DNA of 64,000 nt from Entamoeba invadens IP1 (Eukaryota > Evosea > Mastigamoebida > Endamoebidae), in assembly GCF_000330505.1 (NCBI RefSeq), contig NW_004443692.1, forward strand, positions 1,080,480 to 1,144,479. The letters run 5' to 3'. Positions 10,350 to 20,565 of this stretch are shown piece by piece. Numbering within the stretch: the stretch's first letter is position 1; every line of letters begins with the position of its first letter. Position numbers and translations under genes: made by a program. Under the pieces are notes generated by a model. That model did no database searches. It was not told the DNA's origin and saw only the letters and a program-made list of their open reading frames with translations.

Positions 10350-11696
10350 ATGGGGCAAATACCCAGTAAGAAAGGCATGAAAAAAATTTACGTTGGCCCA
10401 AAACACAAGCGGCAACACATCTCCGACGCCGTTCGAACAGCACCACCAAACAGTTATATTTTTATTGAACCCGGGAGGTATGAGGAATCGGAGCCGATTG
10501 TGATAGACAAGTCGATTATATTAGTTGGACTCGTGGAAGAAGGCGGGTCGAATATATTTGTGAAAACGGAGTCATCTGCGTGTGTCTTGGTCTCCGCGCC
10601 AGAACGTGTAGTTATTCAAAACATCGACTTTACCACTTCCGCGACAGCGAAACCCGTAATTGACGTTCAACAAGGCGAGTTGATAATGGAACAGTGTGGG
10701 ATCTGTTGTGGAGAGGAAGGTGTCACACTCTTTCCAAGGAATGTCAGTCTGACTATGATCAAATGCACTGTCACACAATGTTTGAAAGTCGGTGTAGTCT
10801 GTGCAGGGGATGAAACAACGGTGTTAATCGATAAAACAACCTTCCGCGAATGCCAGACTGGTATTAACATAACACAAGGGTCGAATCCTTTAATCACTGA
10901 ATGTCTCATATCACAATGTGGAACTGGGATTTACGTCACAGAGAATGGTCGTGGCTGTATTGTCGACTGTTCGATATCACAGAATAAGAAGCCTGGGATA
11001 TTAACGCACACCAAAGGGAATCCCGTCGTCATCAACACAAAAATCGTTGACGGAACTTCCAATGGACTATTTGTGAAGAACAAGGGCAAAGGTGTGTTAC
11101 TTGATTGTGAAATATCGAAGAACTATCTGCCTGGGATAGCGTCTTGTGAGGACGGATCTCCTTGTGTTGTCCACACGTCGATTAAAGAAGGAAAAAACGC
11201 CGGTGTTTTTGTGTACGAGAATGGTGGGGGACTGTTTGCGTCATGTTCGATGAAAGAGAACACCATGCCCGGGATCGAAGTCCGAGGAGGCGGGAATCCA
11301 ATTGTAGTCGACTCTGATGTCTCTCGTGGGCAATCGAATGGGATCTATTTGCACAACAGAGCAGATGGTATTTTTGTGAGGACGTCAGTCACTGAGAATG
11401 CGCTTCCTGGGATGGCTATACGTACTGGAGCGAATCCACTTGTCTACGACTGTAATTTAGTCGCGGGTAAAGACTTTGCACTTTTTGTGAGTGACAAAGG
11501 AGAAGGGTTAGTGGTGAATTCGACGATCGAAGGGTGTAGTGCTCAGCCTGTGGAGATCCAAGATGGGAATTGTGTGATCCAAGGTGGGAACATAATTGAT
11601 GGGAAGAAAAACAATGTCGAGCAATGGTTAGAAAAGATTCCTGAAGGGCTTGGATTGCTTGAAGAAGATGTTCCTGACTTCTCGTTGCTTGTGTAA
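10350..11696 (+). CDS. Right-handed beta-helix repeat protein, possibly N-myristoylated
   Basis: The ATG at 10350 gives 448 residues; the frame upstream begins only with GTG. The protein is built of about ten repeats of roughly 22-24 residues with the pattern NGI/GV-x-V-x4-G-G/K-G-x-hydrophobic-x2-C-x-I/V, for example GNPVVINTKIVDGTSNGLFV. This is the parallel beta-helix (PbH1/CASH) pattern found in FBXO11-like and pectate-lyase-fold proteins. There is no F-box or signal peptide, so it is probably cytosolic. The N-terminus MGQIPSKK fits the N-myristoylation consensus (Gly2, Ser6, then lysines), so membrane attachment is plausible. No catalytic residues are evident; a binding or scaffold role is more likely than an enzyme, but this is inference. 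Confidence 0.8.
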   Translation: MGQIPSKKGMKKIYVGPKHKRQHISDAVRTAPPNSYIFIEPGRYEESEPIVIDKSIILVGLVEEGGSNIFVKTESSACVLVSAPERVVIQNIDFTTSATAKPVIDVQQGELIMEQCGICCGEEGVTLFPRNVSLTMIKCTVTQCLKVGVVCAGDETTVLIDKTTFRECQTGINITQGSNPLITECLISQCGTGIYVTENGRGCIVDCSISQNKKPGILTHTKGNPVVINTKIVDGTSNGLFVKNKGKGVLLDCEISKNYLPGIASCEDGSPCVVHTSIKEGKNAGVFVYENGGGLFASCSMKENTMPGIEVRGGGNPIVVDSDVSRGQSNGIYLHNRADGIFVRTSVTENALPGMAIRTGANPLVYDCNLVAGKDFALFVSDKGEGLVVNSTIEGCSAQPVEIQDGNCVIQGGNIIDGKKNNVEQWLEKIPEGLGLLEEDVPDFSLLV

Positions 11697-11855
11697 AAGT
11701 TATTTGAAAAAGTTGTTCTCTGTTGTTTCAAATGGGTAGGAATGATTGAAGTCATAGCATCTAATATATATAAAAAATAACTAGAGAAGGGATTGGAGTT
11801 AAGGATTGAAGAAAGTTAATAAGAAGTGATAAATAGAGAAACAAAGACAAGTCAT

Positions 11856-12077
11856 TTATTCCTTCTTTGCAGCTGGTTCGGCGGCAGCAGCTCTTTTGGC
11901 CATTTTTGCGTCGAGTCTCTGTTTAAGAGCAAACTTTCTTGAGGCTTTGATCGAACGCGCAACCTTCACGTTGATACCCTTTTTGCTCTCGTACTCATGG
12001 TGCTTTGGCTTGTAGAAACCATTTCTGTGGTTTTTGTGAGACTGGTTGTGGGATGATCTGTTCTTGTCCTTGGACAT
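11856..12077 (-). CDS. RPL29: 60S ribosomal protein eL29
   Basis: A 73-residue, very basic protein starting at the ATG at 12077 (MSKDKNRSSHNQSHKNHRNG). The N-terminal block with HNQS-x-K-x-HRNGI/F and KP is diagnostic of eL29 of the large ribosomal subunit. The C-terminus ends in an Ala-rich stretch (KRAAAAEPAAKKE). The frame continues upstream only through TTG and CTG codons, so the ATG is preferred. The stop lies 159 bp from the convergent beta-helix gene. Confidence 0.93.
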   Translation of the reverse strand: MSKDKNRSSHNQSHKNHRNGFYKPKHHEYESKKGINVKVARSIKASRKFALKQRLDAKMAKRAAAAEPAAKKE

Positions 12078-12092
12078 CAGGCTGCAAAGCAA

Positions 12093-12944
12093 GTTCCTTT
12101 TCTTTTTTTTAAGGGTTCTTGACCGTGGTATACCTTTTTACTAATAAATATTAGTATTGTATTATAATTTATAGCTTTTTCTGTTTACTTATCAAAGGGT
12201 AAATTTGGATGAAAACATTTCTGTATCGAAACACTTTAAACTGCGTTTTTAATAATATTTTATATTATTTTATAATTATATTTTATTGTGAATTGTGAGT
12301 ATGGGAAACTATACACTATAATTTTGTTAATTAATAAGTATTTTTTTGATTTTTTGTCAAAAAACGCGAAATGATGAAACCCGTGTGGACAAATAAAACC
12401 CTTCCAGTAAACTTGGTTTTTGGGAAAAATTTTTGGTGATGGAGTGTAAAAATGGTAACAAAAAACAAAAAAGGGGGAATTATATCTCAAAAAAGAATTA
12501 TTTGTTCCATCGAATTATAAATGAAGTTCTATGTGTCAAGAACACATATCAGAACATGTCACAAAGCCCGTAATAGTGCATATTCTGCTTTTGACGTTTA
12601 AAACTAAGAGAAGTCATATTTTCAAGAAAGGTCTTTATATAAATGAAAAAAATAGGTCATTTTATTGGTTAATTTAAACTATAATATATAATAAGTAATA
12701 ATAATAATACAGTTCAAAACATCTAAATTAAGAAAAGCATACCAGGGCATTTTACTATTTTACGAAATAACATTTCCCAACAGTTTGCATTACCTCAAAC
12801 TCAAGCAGTAAGTCCCAGAATTCCAAGAAAAACGATTGTAATATAACAACTGAATACAAAATGTGGACCAAAAACACATGAACAAGAACTCTGGTGGGAA
12901 ATGGCAGTTGAGAAAGGTAGCCCTAGTCGGAGGGTTTAATGGGG
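12093..12944. other. Intergenic region
   Basis: AT-rich spacer between the divergent eL29 and TCTP genes. It becomes notably less AT-rich in the last 150 bp before the TCTP TATA-like box. No coding frame is convincing. Confidence 0.55.
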
Positions 12945-12953
12945 GTATATAAG
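12945..12953 (+). promoter_or_regulatory. TATA-like element of TCTP
   Basis: GTATATAAG lies 33 bp upstream of the TCTP ATG. Entamoeba promoters carry a TATA-like box about 30 bp before a start site that itself sits only a few bases before the ATG, and this spacing fits. The assignment rests on sequence and spacing only. Confidence 0.45.
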
Positions 12954-12977
12954 TCGAGCAGAACACCATGAGATACA

Positions 12978-13496
12978 ATGATTGTGTATCAAGACATCTT
13001 CAACGGTGATGAAATGTATAATGACTCTTTCACGATCAGACAGGAGGGCTGTATGGATGTGATTAATGCAAAATTTATTGATAAAAAATTGGACGACGGA
13101 GGAATTGCTTCAAATGCCGATGAAGATGCTGAGGAGGGAGCTGCTGGTGAAGGAGTAGAAGCTGCTGTTATTGAGAAAGTCATTGATGTTGTTGAGGGGT
13201 CACAACTTGTTCAACAAGATGGGTTCACCAAAGCTGCTTATATGGCACACGTTAAAGGGTATCTCAAGTTATTGGTTGATTATTTAACCAAGGAACACCC
13301 AGAAAGAGTCGCTACTTTCAAAGTTGAAGCTCAAGCTTTTGTTAAGAAAGTCATTGAAAACTTCAAGGAATGCATTTTCTATTCAGGAAGATCAATGGAT
13401 ACTGATACCGGATGCCTCGTCGTGTCTATTTATCACGATGGAACTAACCCAGTCTTCTACTTCTTCAGAGATGGAATGAAACAAGAAAGATATTAA
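12978..13496 (+). CDS. TCTP: Translationally controlled tumour protein (TCTP)
   Basis: A 172-residue intronless protein, exactly the usual family length. It opens MIVYQDIFNGDEMYNDSF, the TCTP N-terminus. An acidic flexible loop follows (about 45-60, DEDAEEGAAGEGVEAA), then the helical hairpin (MAHVKGYLKLLVDYL) and the C-terminal signature FYFFRDGMKQERY. TCTP is an abundant cytosolic protein linked to translation, calcium binding and growth control. High expression is likely: a TATA-like element sits close upstream. No anomaly is seen. Confidence 0.95.
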   Translation: MIVYQDIFNGDEMYNDSFTIRQEGCMDVINAKFIDKKLDDGGIASNADEDAEEGAAGEGVEAAVIEKVIDVVEGSQLVQQDGFTKAAYMAHVKGYLKLLVDYLTKEHPERVATFKVEAQAFVKKVIENFKECIFYSGRSMDTDTGCLVVSIYHDGTNPVFYFFRDGMKQERY

Positions 13497-14233
13497 TCGA
13501 ATTGTTCTAAATTCTTTTGGTTTTTTTAATTTCTGACGTTTCTTCGTAATTGCTGAATTCATCATTTTTTTTAAACAAAATTTTTTTTATTTTATGTTTT
13601 GCAAAATGTTTTTCTTTTTCTTATTTTTTCATTGTGATGTTATTAATATGTCATTTTTATAATAAGTTTTTATAAAAAATAATTAGGGTTTGTGTTTATT
13701 CACTTTTTTATAAAATAAGATTTTTTTTTTATTTTTGAAAAAAAAGTGATTGAAACAAACAAAAAAGAAGTCAGTATGAAATATAATATTCAATAGTTAA
13801 TATTTGATTTAATATATTTAAACAGAATTATAGTTAAACCATTTATTTTTAATTAATTATCATTTTTTTCGATTATTTACAATACAAATTATAATAAATA
13901 CATTATTTATAGAAAAAGTTCCAAATTTTCGGGATATTTTATAAAAAAAATAAGTATCACAAATAGTTATTTATTTTACTATCGGCAAAAAGCCAAAAAT
14001 GGTAATGTTATATACAATTGGCATTGTTTTCTTATTATTTATACTATAAATATATGCCATTTGTTATGTGGTGGTTTTATGATAATAATATAGTTTCTAA
14101 ATATAAAAACAACTAAAATAAAAATAGATAAATCAGTGAGAAATAAATTCAAACAACACCCAAAACTATACTATAATTATAAAACAAACTATTAAACACC
14201 TATAGTTCATCGCGATGAAAAGAAATCTTTGCG
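13497..14233. other. AT-rich intergenic region
   Basis: About 740 bp of homopolymer-rich AT sequence between two plus-strand genes. No gene or repeat unit is recognised. Confidence 0.6.
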
Positions 14234-15379
14234 ATGAACTCAAAGGACAAAATGGCAACGCACGGATGCGATAAAACGCCCCAACCCGAGCCCTGTTATC
14301 CACCCGCAGTGCCTTGGGTAGAAAGTAGCGCAGACCTTCCATACATTCCTCTCGAGGATGCAAGCAAACCCCAACAGCAAAAGGTGCATAAAGACCAAAT
14401 GTTCCAAAAATCTTCAAAGTCGCAAGAAGACGACTCGCGACAGTCTGCTGTTAAACAACAAAACATCAACATTCCACTTGAGCAATACGTCAAATTCCGT
14501 GTCGATGAAGTCGAACTCAAGAAGCTGTCAACGGAGAACGCGCTTCTCATTGCGGAGAACAAAAAGATCAAAGAAGAGTCGCTTTCTTGGAAATTGCGAT
14601 ATGAAGAATGTAAGGAGGTGTACTACAAGAAGATGCATGACCTCTATCTGACTAAAACAGAGAAAAACACGATATTAGAGCGGTCCGAGCTACTCGAGAA
14701 AACTCTAACAACCTTTTCCAAAGCTAAAGACATATCAACGTCGGGTTCAAGCGAAGTCAAAGACGAGAAGTCCTCCGAACGCACGGAAAAGACGCGAGAA
14801 CAGTCGAGGGACGCGAGTGGATATTCCAGTCGCCTTTCCGATTCCAAGAAGCCAATTCCAAAATCAGAGCAAAGTCAAAAGCCCGAGAAAACAAAAACAA
14901 AGAAAGACGACGGTGATAAGAAAGAGCGTAAAGAGCGAACAGTAGAGCCGACTAAATTGACTGACGGGGAGTATCAATTGTATTACGAAAAGTTGAGTGC
15001 CGTATACGACAGTATTAAAGACTGTACTATCAATGTGATGTCTCTCGAAGACGGGAAAGAGAACCAATTGATGGACATCCGGTATTTACAATTACTTGGT
15101 GTGATGAAACAACTGCTTGAGACAAAGCGTGGGTTTAGGGTCTTAGAAGGAAAGCCATGCGTCCAATCTTCCGTGCTGTTGGAAGAGTTTTGCAAGATGA
15201 ATAACATGAAGTGCATCAATTTGTCCGAAGAGGAGAATAAAATAGCAAGAAGGCGGGTCGTCGGACAACTCAACAAATGTATTAAAATATTTGAGCAGAA
15301 AAGAAAGAACGAAAACTCTCCAGTGCACTTGAGGGTGGTCAAGAAAAGATATCCTCACATACAACTGTTAATTGTATGA
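14234..15379 (+). CDS. Coiled-coil protein of unknown function
   Basis: A 381-residue hydrophilic protein. The N-terminal 80 residues are proline-rich and probably disordered. A coiled coil covers about 80-165 (heptads in VDEVELKKLSTENALLIAEN), followed by a charged Ser/Lys/Glu-rich linker (about 165-240). The C-terminal 140 residues are a more globular helical region containing RYLQLLGVMKQLLETKRGF and a basic end. There is no signal peptide or TM. No family is recognised. The low-complexity linker suggests a scaffold or cytoskeleton-linked protein, but function is unknown. Confidence 0.65.
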   Translation: MNSKDKMATHGCDKTPQPEPCYPPAVPWVESSADLPYIPLEDASKPQQQKVHKDQMFQKSSKSQEDDSRQSAVKQQNINIPLEQYVKFRVDEVELKKLSTENALLIAENKKIKEESLSWKLRYEECKEVYYKKMHDLYLTKTEKNTILERSELLEKTLTTFSKAKDISTSGSSEVKDEKSSERTEKTREQSRDASGYSSRLSDSKKPIPKSEQSQKPEKTKTKKDDGDKKERKERTVEPTKLTDGEYQLYYEKLSAVYDSIKDCTINVMSLEDGKENQLMDIRYLQLLGVMKQLLETKRGFRVLEGKPCVQSSVLLEEFCKMNNMKCINLSEEENKIARRRVVGQLNKCIKIFEQKRKNENSPVHLRVVKKRYPHIQLLIV

Positions 15380-15789
15380 ATTTATGGAGTTCCGTTGAAT
15401 GGAACTATGTATTATAATTTTAATACTATTCGTTAATAGTTTACTTACGAAAAATCATCGAAAGTTGAAAGCAAATGTTTTTCTATAACAATTATTCGGT
15501 GGCCAATTTCCTCTGGACTAAAACATTTTTTACTTCAAGTCAAAGGAAATAGAACTATTACTTAGTAATAATTAATTTTAATATTAGAACATAACCATTT
15601 GAGGATATTCGGCTGTGTATGTTAAAGTTTCTGGGAACAAATCTACGAAATATGAAGGATAAACCAAATGTAAATATGTATTTCATATAACTTAAATAGT
15701 GTGGTTTGAGTAATTAGAAGTATAGTATTTGTTTTTTTATAAACACCAGTCCTGAACAACTCGCAAACTCAAATTCAACAATAGAAGGA
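15380..15789. other. Intergenic region
   Basis: AT-rich 410-bp spacer on the plus strand. No gene or distinctive repeat is seen. Confidence 0.55.
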
Positions 15790-16116
15790 ATGATTCAAAT
15801 TGACTTAAACAATCCAGTTGCAAGCCAAAAGGTTGATATTACTGATTCACTTGTTACAAAGGAAGAACAACAAAAAAGAGAGCTCTATGTACTAGAACGT
15901 GAGAATGCGATGAAATACTTCTTGCTTGGATTTCTTGGGAGTTGTCTATGGTTAGTATGTTTTTACTATTACAAAAACTCTCAGAATGAAAAGGCGCGAA
16001 GATATGCAAGAGTTTCTTTGGGGTTCTTCATTGGGTTTTCCGTCCTCTTTGTAGCGGTTCTTACGTTGTGTATTGTATGGGTATGTCTCTCTACCTTTAC
16101 TTCTGTTTTTAATTGA
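15790..16116 (+). CDS. Small two-TM membrane protein, weakly PEN-2-like
   Basis: A 108-residue protein with a cytosolic-type N-terminus of about 40 residues and two hydrophobic hairpin helices (about 42-60 and 77-102). Around TM1 it reads MKYFLLGFLGSCLWLVCFYY, which resembles PEN-2, the gamma-secretase subunit, in its K-Y-x-L-x-GF-x4-LWLV spacing. TM2 also has a Y-x2-R/V-S-x2-GF pattern similar to PEN-2. The loop is short and basic (NEKARRYAR). Overall length is similar to PEN-2 (about 101 residues in animals). The similarity is too short to be sure; many small two-TM proteins look alike. Confidence 0.55.
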   Translation: MIQIDLNNPVASQKVDITDSLVTKEEQQKRELYVLERENAMKYFLLGFLGSCLWLVCFYYYKNSQNEKARRYARVSLGFFIGFSVLFVAVLTLCIVWVCLSTFTSVFN

Positions 16117-16255
16117 CTCTGTTTATTCAATTTAATAAGTAATGGACATACTATTTGAGTCTCAACTTATAAAAGATGAGTGTTACAATGTTATGAAGTA
16201 AGTCATTCAATTGATTAAATAAAGTAATCAACACTCAACATTATAATATTTGATA

Positions 16256-18013
16256 TCAAAGCTCAATGGGGAACTGATAGAAATTCTCTCCACTAACTCT
16301 CTTTGTATTCACCTTTTGAGTAAACTCTTCGATATGGTCAGTTTTGATGTAACACACACCTCTGCCTTCTTTAGACACACTCCATACATTCTCAAACACA
16401 TTCTCGATTTTAAAGTTTTCATACTCTTCCACAAATAGTATCTCTTGCTTGTTCTTGATGACAATGATGTCGTTACAATAAAGGATTACACCTTCTCCCC
16501 AATTCTCACCATCATAAACTTCAATGGTGTTTTCTTCCTGAATATTTCTTCCAAAAGCAAAGACTCCATACTTCTCTCCTGATTCCCAATCCCCAATCTG
16601 TTGTTCCATTCGAGCCAGTTGCTTGATTTTTTCGATGCTTTTTTGAACTTTTTCTTCTCCTCTTTGTTTGATCTTTTTGAGCATTTCAATGCCTGTTGTG
16701 TTACTTTCACAGTCGACCAAATACGTTTCCCAGAATGTGATTTCCTCATTTGTGATTAACGTGTCTTTCACAGCTGAAAACAACTTGTCCCTCTCTTCAG
16801 AGTCATTTTTCATATCATCGACAATAGCAAGCATACTCCGACTAAAGTAGTTCAATGATTCTTCGCACATCACACAATAACTCTGGTACCCATCGCCAAC
16901 CTCAACAAGACAAGTCGTCAGCATTCCTTCATTTTTACCTCCGTTTTTGATGTATTTACAAACTCCCTCGACTGCTCGATTTCTGTGAATTAGAGTGTGA
17001 ATAGCTTGATTGTGTAAGACTGATTTAACTGAGGATATAAGTTCCGAGCCTTTATTCAATTTTTCTTTCAAGTTATTTAAGAAGATAGGGACAGCAATTT
17101 CTTTCTTTAGTTTCGGGGTAGTCATATAGTCCAATGGACTTTTAATTGGTGTGACGATTGTCGGCGTGGTGATATTAACAATTTTGCTCGACCCCACTGA
17201 AAGTATTCCACTCTTCTCTCTTCTTTCTAATTTACTCATAGACATCGACATCTTCGGTTGCACATTTTTGATTTTCTTGGACTTTTCTGACCCACTTTTG
17301 TCGGAGCTCTTCTTCTGTTTCTTGGAAGCAGAAGACTCCCCGGACGAGCTTTTAGAGTCCGACGTAAAACGGTGACGTGTCTTCTTTTTGTCTTCTTTGT
17401 TTCGTTTTGCTTGTTCTTCCTCTTCTGCTTTCTGCTTTAATTTTGCTTGTTTGACTCTTTCAATCATCTCTTCTTCTTCTCTTCGTTTTTTCTCTTCTTC
17501 GATCTTTTGATTTTGTTCAGCTAAAAGTCTCTCCTTTTCTTTCTGTTTTTGAGTCTCAAGTTCAACTTTGAGTCGTTCATTTTCCTTTCTCAGTTTCTCT
17601 TTGTTTTCATTTTCAATTCGTTCTTCCTCTTTTTGCTTTTCCAATAATAGTTGTTGTTTCAATAATTCATTTTCTTTTCTAAGCCGTTCCTTCTCTTCAT
17701 CAATCTTCTTTTCATTTTCACTTTTCTCATCAGTGTTTTGATTGGTCTTTTCTGGTCCTTTTCTTTTAGGGGGAACAGGAGGGAGCATCTCTGCGTTTCT
17801 AGTTATTGGTGATAATGGGTCTTGTTTCATAAAAGACTTTGGGGAATATTCTTTATTTTTTGTAACAAGTGGAGGGATGGGTGGTTGTGCTCTTTTTGGG
17901 AGTTTTGGACGAGGTTTAGGTGTGGTTTTTGGAGTTGTGGTTTGTTTTTGAAGGAGCTGTGCAAAATTGAGTGAGGCTGGTGGGTGTTGGCGGTTTAAAT
18001 CTATTTTGCTCAT
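16256..18013 (-). CDS. Proline-rich/coiled-coil protein with divergent DH-PH-like C-terminus
   Basis: A 585-residue intronless protein. Residues 1-95 are Pro/Lys rich with SH3-binding-like PPVPPKRK. About 100-215 is a long Glu/Lys/Arg coiled coil. About 215-290 is a Ser/Lys low-complexity region. The C-terminal 290 residues are globular. A helical bundle at about 300-470 has a Y-x2-Y-x-hydrophobic pattern (DGYQSYCVMCEESLNYF) as in DH domains. It is followed by a beta-rich segment (about 478-575, GVILYCNDIIVIKNK...WSVSKEG) resembling a PH domain. I therefore suspect a degenerate RhoGEF. DH signature residues are weak, so another helical domain is possible. It converges on the two-TM gene. Confidence 0.6.
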   Translation of the reverse strand: MSKIDLNRQHPPASLNFAQLLQKQTTTPKTTPKPRPKLPKRAQPPIPPLVTKNKEYSPKSFMKQDPLSPITRNAEMLPPVPPKRKGPEKTNQNTDEKSENEKKIDEEKERLRKENELLKQQLLLEKQKEEERIENENKEKLRKENERLKVELETQKQKEKERLLAEQNQKIEEEKKRREEEEMIERVKQAKLKQKAEEEEQAKRNKEDKKKTRHRFTSDSKSSSGESSASKKQKKSSDKSGSEKSKKIKNVQPKMSMSMSKLERREKSGILSVGSSKIVNITTPTIVTPIKSPLDYMTTPKLKKEIAVPIFLNNLKEKLNKGSELISSVKSVLHNQAIHTLIHRNRAVEGVCKYIKNGGKNEGMLTTCLVEVGDGYQSYCVMCEESLNYFSRSMLAIVDDMKNDSEERDKLFSAVKDTLITNEEITFWETYLVDCESNTTGIEMLKKIKQRGEEKVQKSIEKIKQLARMEQQIGDWESGEKYGVFAFGRNIQEENTIEVYDGENWGEGVILYCNDIIVIKNKQEILFVEEYENFKIENVFENVWSVSKEGRGVCYIKTDHIEEFTQKVNTKRVSGENFYQFPIEL

Positions 18014-18558
18014 TCTGAATATTTTAAGTAATTCACTTTCCTTTACCTTGAATCTTCTTCGTTTTGGACAGAGTCTACTTTGTTATAGTTTACAATTCAT
18101 TCAAATTATTAAAAACAGAAACTTGATTCCAAAATTAAATTTCTGTTTTATTATTCATTATAGTTTAAATAAAATTATATAAATCAGTTTTTACAGTTCC
18201 TCTTTTCTTTTTCACTTTACTTATATTGCAAATTAAAATAAAAATTATTGTAATTTGATTGTGACGTGGATTATATAAATAGAATTAAAAAGTTATCAAA
18301 GTTAATAAACTATTATATAAAGTCGGATTTTTAATTAACGATGGAGAAAATTAACTATATATTTAGTTTTTTAATTATAATAAATAGCTTTTTTTTCTTT
18401 TTTTTTCGAAATAATAATTTTTTTGTTTTATTTTTAAATTTTTTAACTTTTTAACCAAATTATACATTTAAAAAAAGAAAGCAAGAAATGTGGAGTTTGT
18501 TATTTTTTCTCTGGCTAATTTCCAAGTAATATCAACCAACCGGCAGACGATTTAATAC
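18014..18558. other. AT-rich gene-poor tract, left of the MITE
   Basis: Homopolymer-rich AT sequence upstream of the divergent DH-PH-like gene. No coding frame or RNA gene is recognised. Confidence 0.55.
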
Positions 18559-18736
18559 AGTCAGTCTTTTAACGTTATCTGGTGCCTTTTGGACCATAAA
18601 AAATGGAATAATTCGGGGAGCAGTCCCAAAAATCCATCCCAATTGTTTCGGGTTTTTTCACGCTTTACCTAATGCCTGATGTTTAGACAAAAATGAAGCT
18701 ATTTTTTGTCCACCAGATAACGTTGAAAGACTGACT
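18559..18736. mobile_element. MITE-like element with 26-bp terminal inverted repeats
   Basis: The 26-bp arm at 18559-18584 (starting AGTCAGTCTTTTAACG) is matched at 25 of 26 positions by the reverse complement of 18711-18736. The arms enclose about 126 bp of non-coding sequence. TA dinucleotides lie just outside both arms, and the ends resemble the CAGT...ACTG termini of Tc1/mariner elements. This fits a short non-autonomous DNA transposon. A plain stem-loop of other origin cannot be excluded from one copy. Confidence 0.6.
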
Positions 18737-20565
18737 CTATAGTTAATTACAGAAGTGTCATTGTTATAAGGCGATTAATAGGTCATACCAATTGATTAAA
18801 AAAGCAAAGAAAAAGATTGACAAATAGCATTTCTTTGAGAATGTCAAATGGTAAAAATTAATAAGAAATTTACTATTTATTTATGGTTTTTAATTAGCGA
18901 TGGTCGATACTATATATTATAATATAAAAAAACTGATATAGTAAATTTCCTTGTTGTATTTTTGGAATATCGTTAATTAGAAATCAGACTTTAGATAAAC
19001 TAAGCTTTAAATTCTTGAAATAACAAATATTAATACAACGTATTAATATTTTGAAAAACATTTTTAATACCAATTTGTTTTTATTTTTTAAACACTTTTT
19101 GAAAAACTCCAATCCATTATTTATAATTAAATTGTTTGGTTCAAATCAGCAGCTTTTAGATATTTTAAAAAACAACATTCATTGTGTTGAAAAAATATCT
19201 ACAAAAAATAACAAAATAACTAGATATAAATCAATACATTTTACTAATATTTATTAATATGATTATAATTCAAAATTGTTATTTTTTAACAAAAATAATT
19301 CTTTAAATAACTTTTGTTTTTTGAAAAAGTTATTGAAAAAAGGGGTCAATATAGCGAAGATTTTTGGTGTTATTTCGCTTTATTTTTGTGATTAAAAAAA
19401 TACAAAACATTAGGAACAAAATAGAAAAAAATTAAAAAAATGTTTATCAAATCTAAAATCATTTGATATGAAAAAAATGATGAAAAAAATAATCGAACTT
19501 AAAACCAATTGTTACTATTAGTAAACTATAATGAAACAATTTTTCTGATAATGACGTTTTTTCCCATTGACAGAAATGTTTTTTGAACTTTCATTTTTCT
19601 TCGATTTTTGTGAATTTTTTCCATTTTTGAACACTTTAGGATGCAACATTTTTATGCTAAAACTCGGGAAACAAGTAGAATAAAAACTTAATTATTAAAT
19701 GTCAAATGAAGTGATATTGCGTGGAAAAGAAAAATAGCAATTAACAAGTATGGTATATTAATAATTAAATTATGGTTATCTACTTATACGCACGGCAAAG
19801 AATCGAGTTTTTAAAAATATGATTTTGACAGGAAAATATTCTTCCAACTTTTCTGATCAACTAAGGTCGAGCTTCTCTAAACATTCGAATATCGAAAAAC
19901 AAAAACTTTAAGCCAAAAAAAATATTCGGCATTTTTGCATTTGTGTCTGTGTGCTGGCGCAACCCGGTTATTCAAAAAATGTTTTAGTTTTCCAATAACA
20001 AATAACTATTAAGATGCCATAACCAAATTAAAAGTATAGTTAAATAACTGCAATAAGGGTTGATTTGCGATACTCGCAGGAATGTGGTTTGTTGGTATCA
20101 CAATGCCAAAAAATGAGGAAAATGAAAATGAACCCTAGTAATAAAACCAAAAAACAACTCCTTTCTTTTCATTGTATCTTTCAGTTCGTGCGAGTTTATG
20201 CCATTATTCGGGAAAAGTCAACAATGAAATCGTCCAAAAATGGCGGTGCTAAAATAGAAATGTGCGGTTTCAGAAAGGGGAAGGGCAAAACACCCTACAC
20301 AATAATACTTGGGGGATTATCCCAATAAAATGGGTGCAAGTGTACTGATTGAATTTAAAATGTAGGCAATAACCAATTTTGTCGCGTGTTCCAAATTCAA
20401 CAAAAATACCCCTTATTGATTAAATAATCCCGATAATATGCTGTACTTATCGAGCGACACCATTCTTAATGGGCGTGTTTACAAATAGACTAACATTTTT
20501 AGAGGCACTAATTTGGGCTGTGGTGTGGAATTTAAAACCACGGAACTACAAAGGAGCAGTAAACG
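18737..20565. other. Gene-poor tract, right of the MITE
   Basis: AT-rich up to about 19750. From about 19780 to 20560 the composition is less extreme and short coding-like fragments appear, for example an ATG at 20103 opening MPKNEENENEP, but none forms a convincing gene. This part may be decayed coding DNA related to the small genes downstream. An ATCCCGAT word lies at 20427-20434. Confidence 0.45.

Noticed and set aside
19051..19257. 68-codon plus-strand frame in the gene-poor tract
   Set aside because: Composition is the same as the AT-rich spacer, the product is Lys/Asn/Phe/Leu biased, and it lacks domain features.
20065..20328. 87-codon frame upstream of the first RC-x-NPGF gene
   Set aside because: It is out of frame with any other coding-like segment and has no domain. 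It is kept only as possible remnant DNA.
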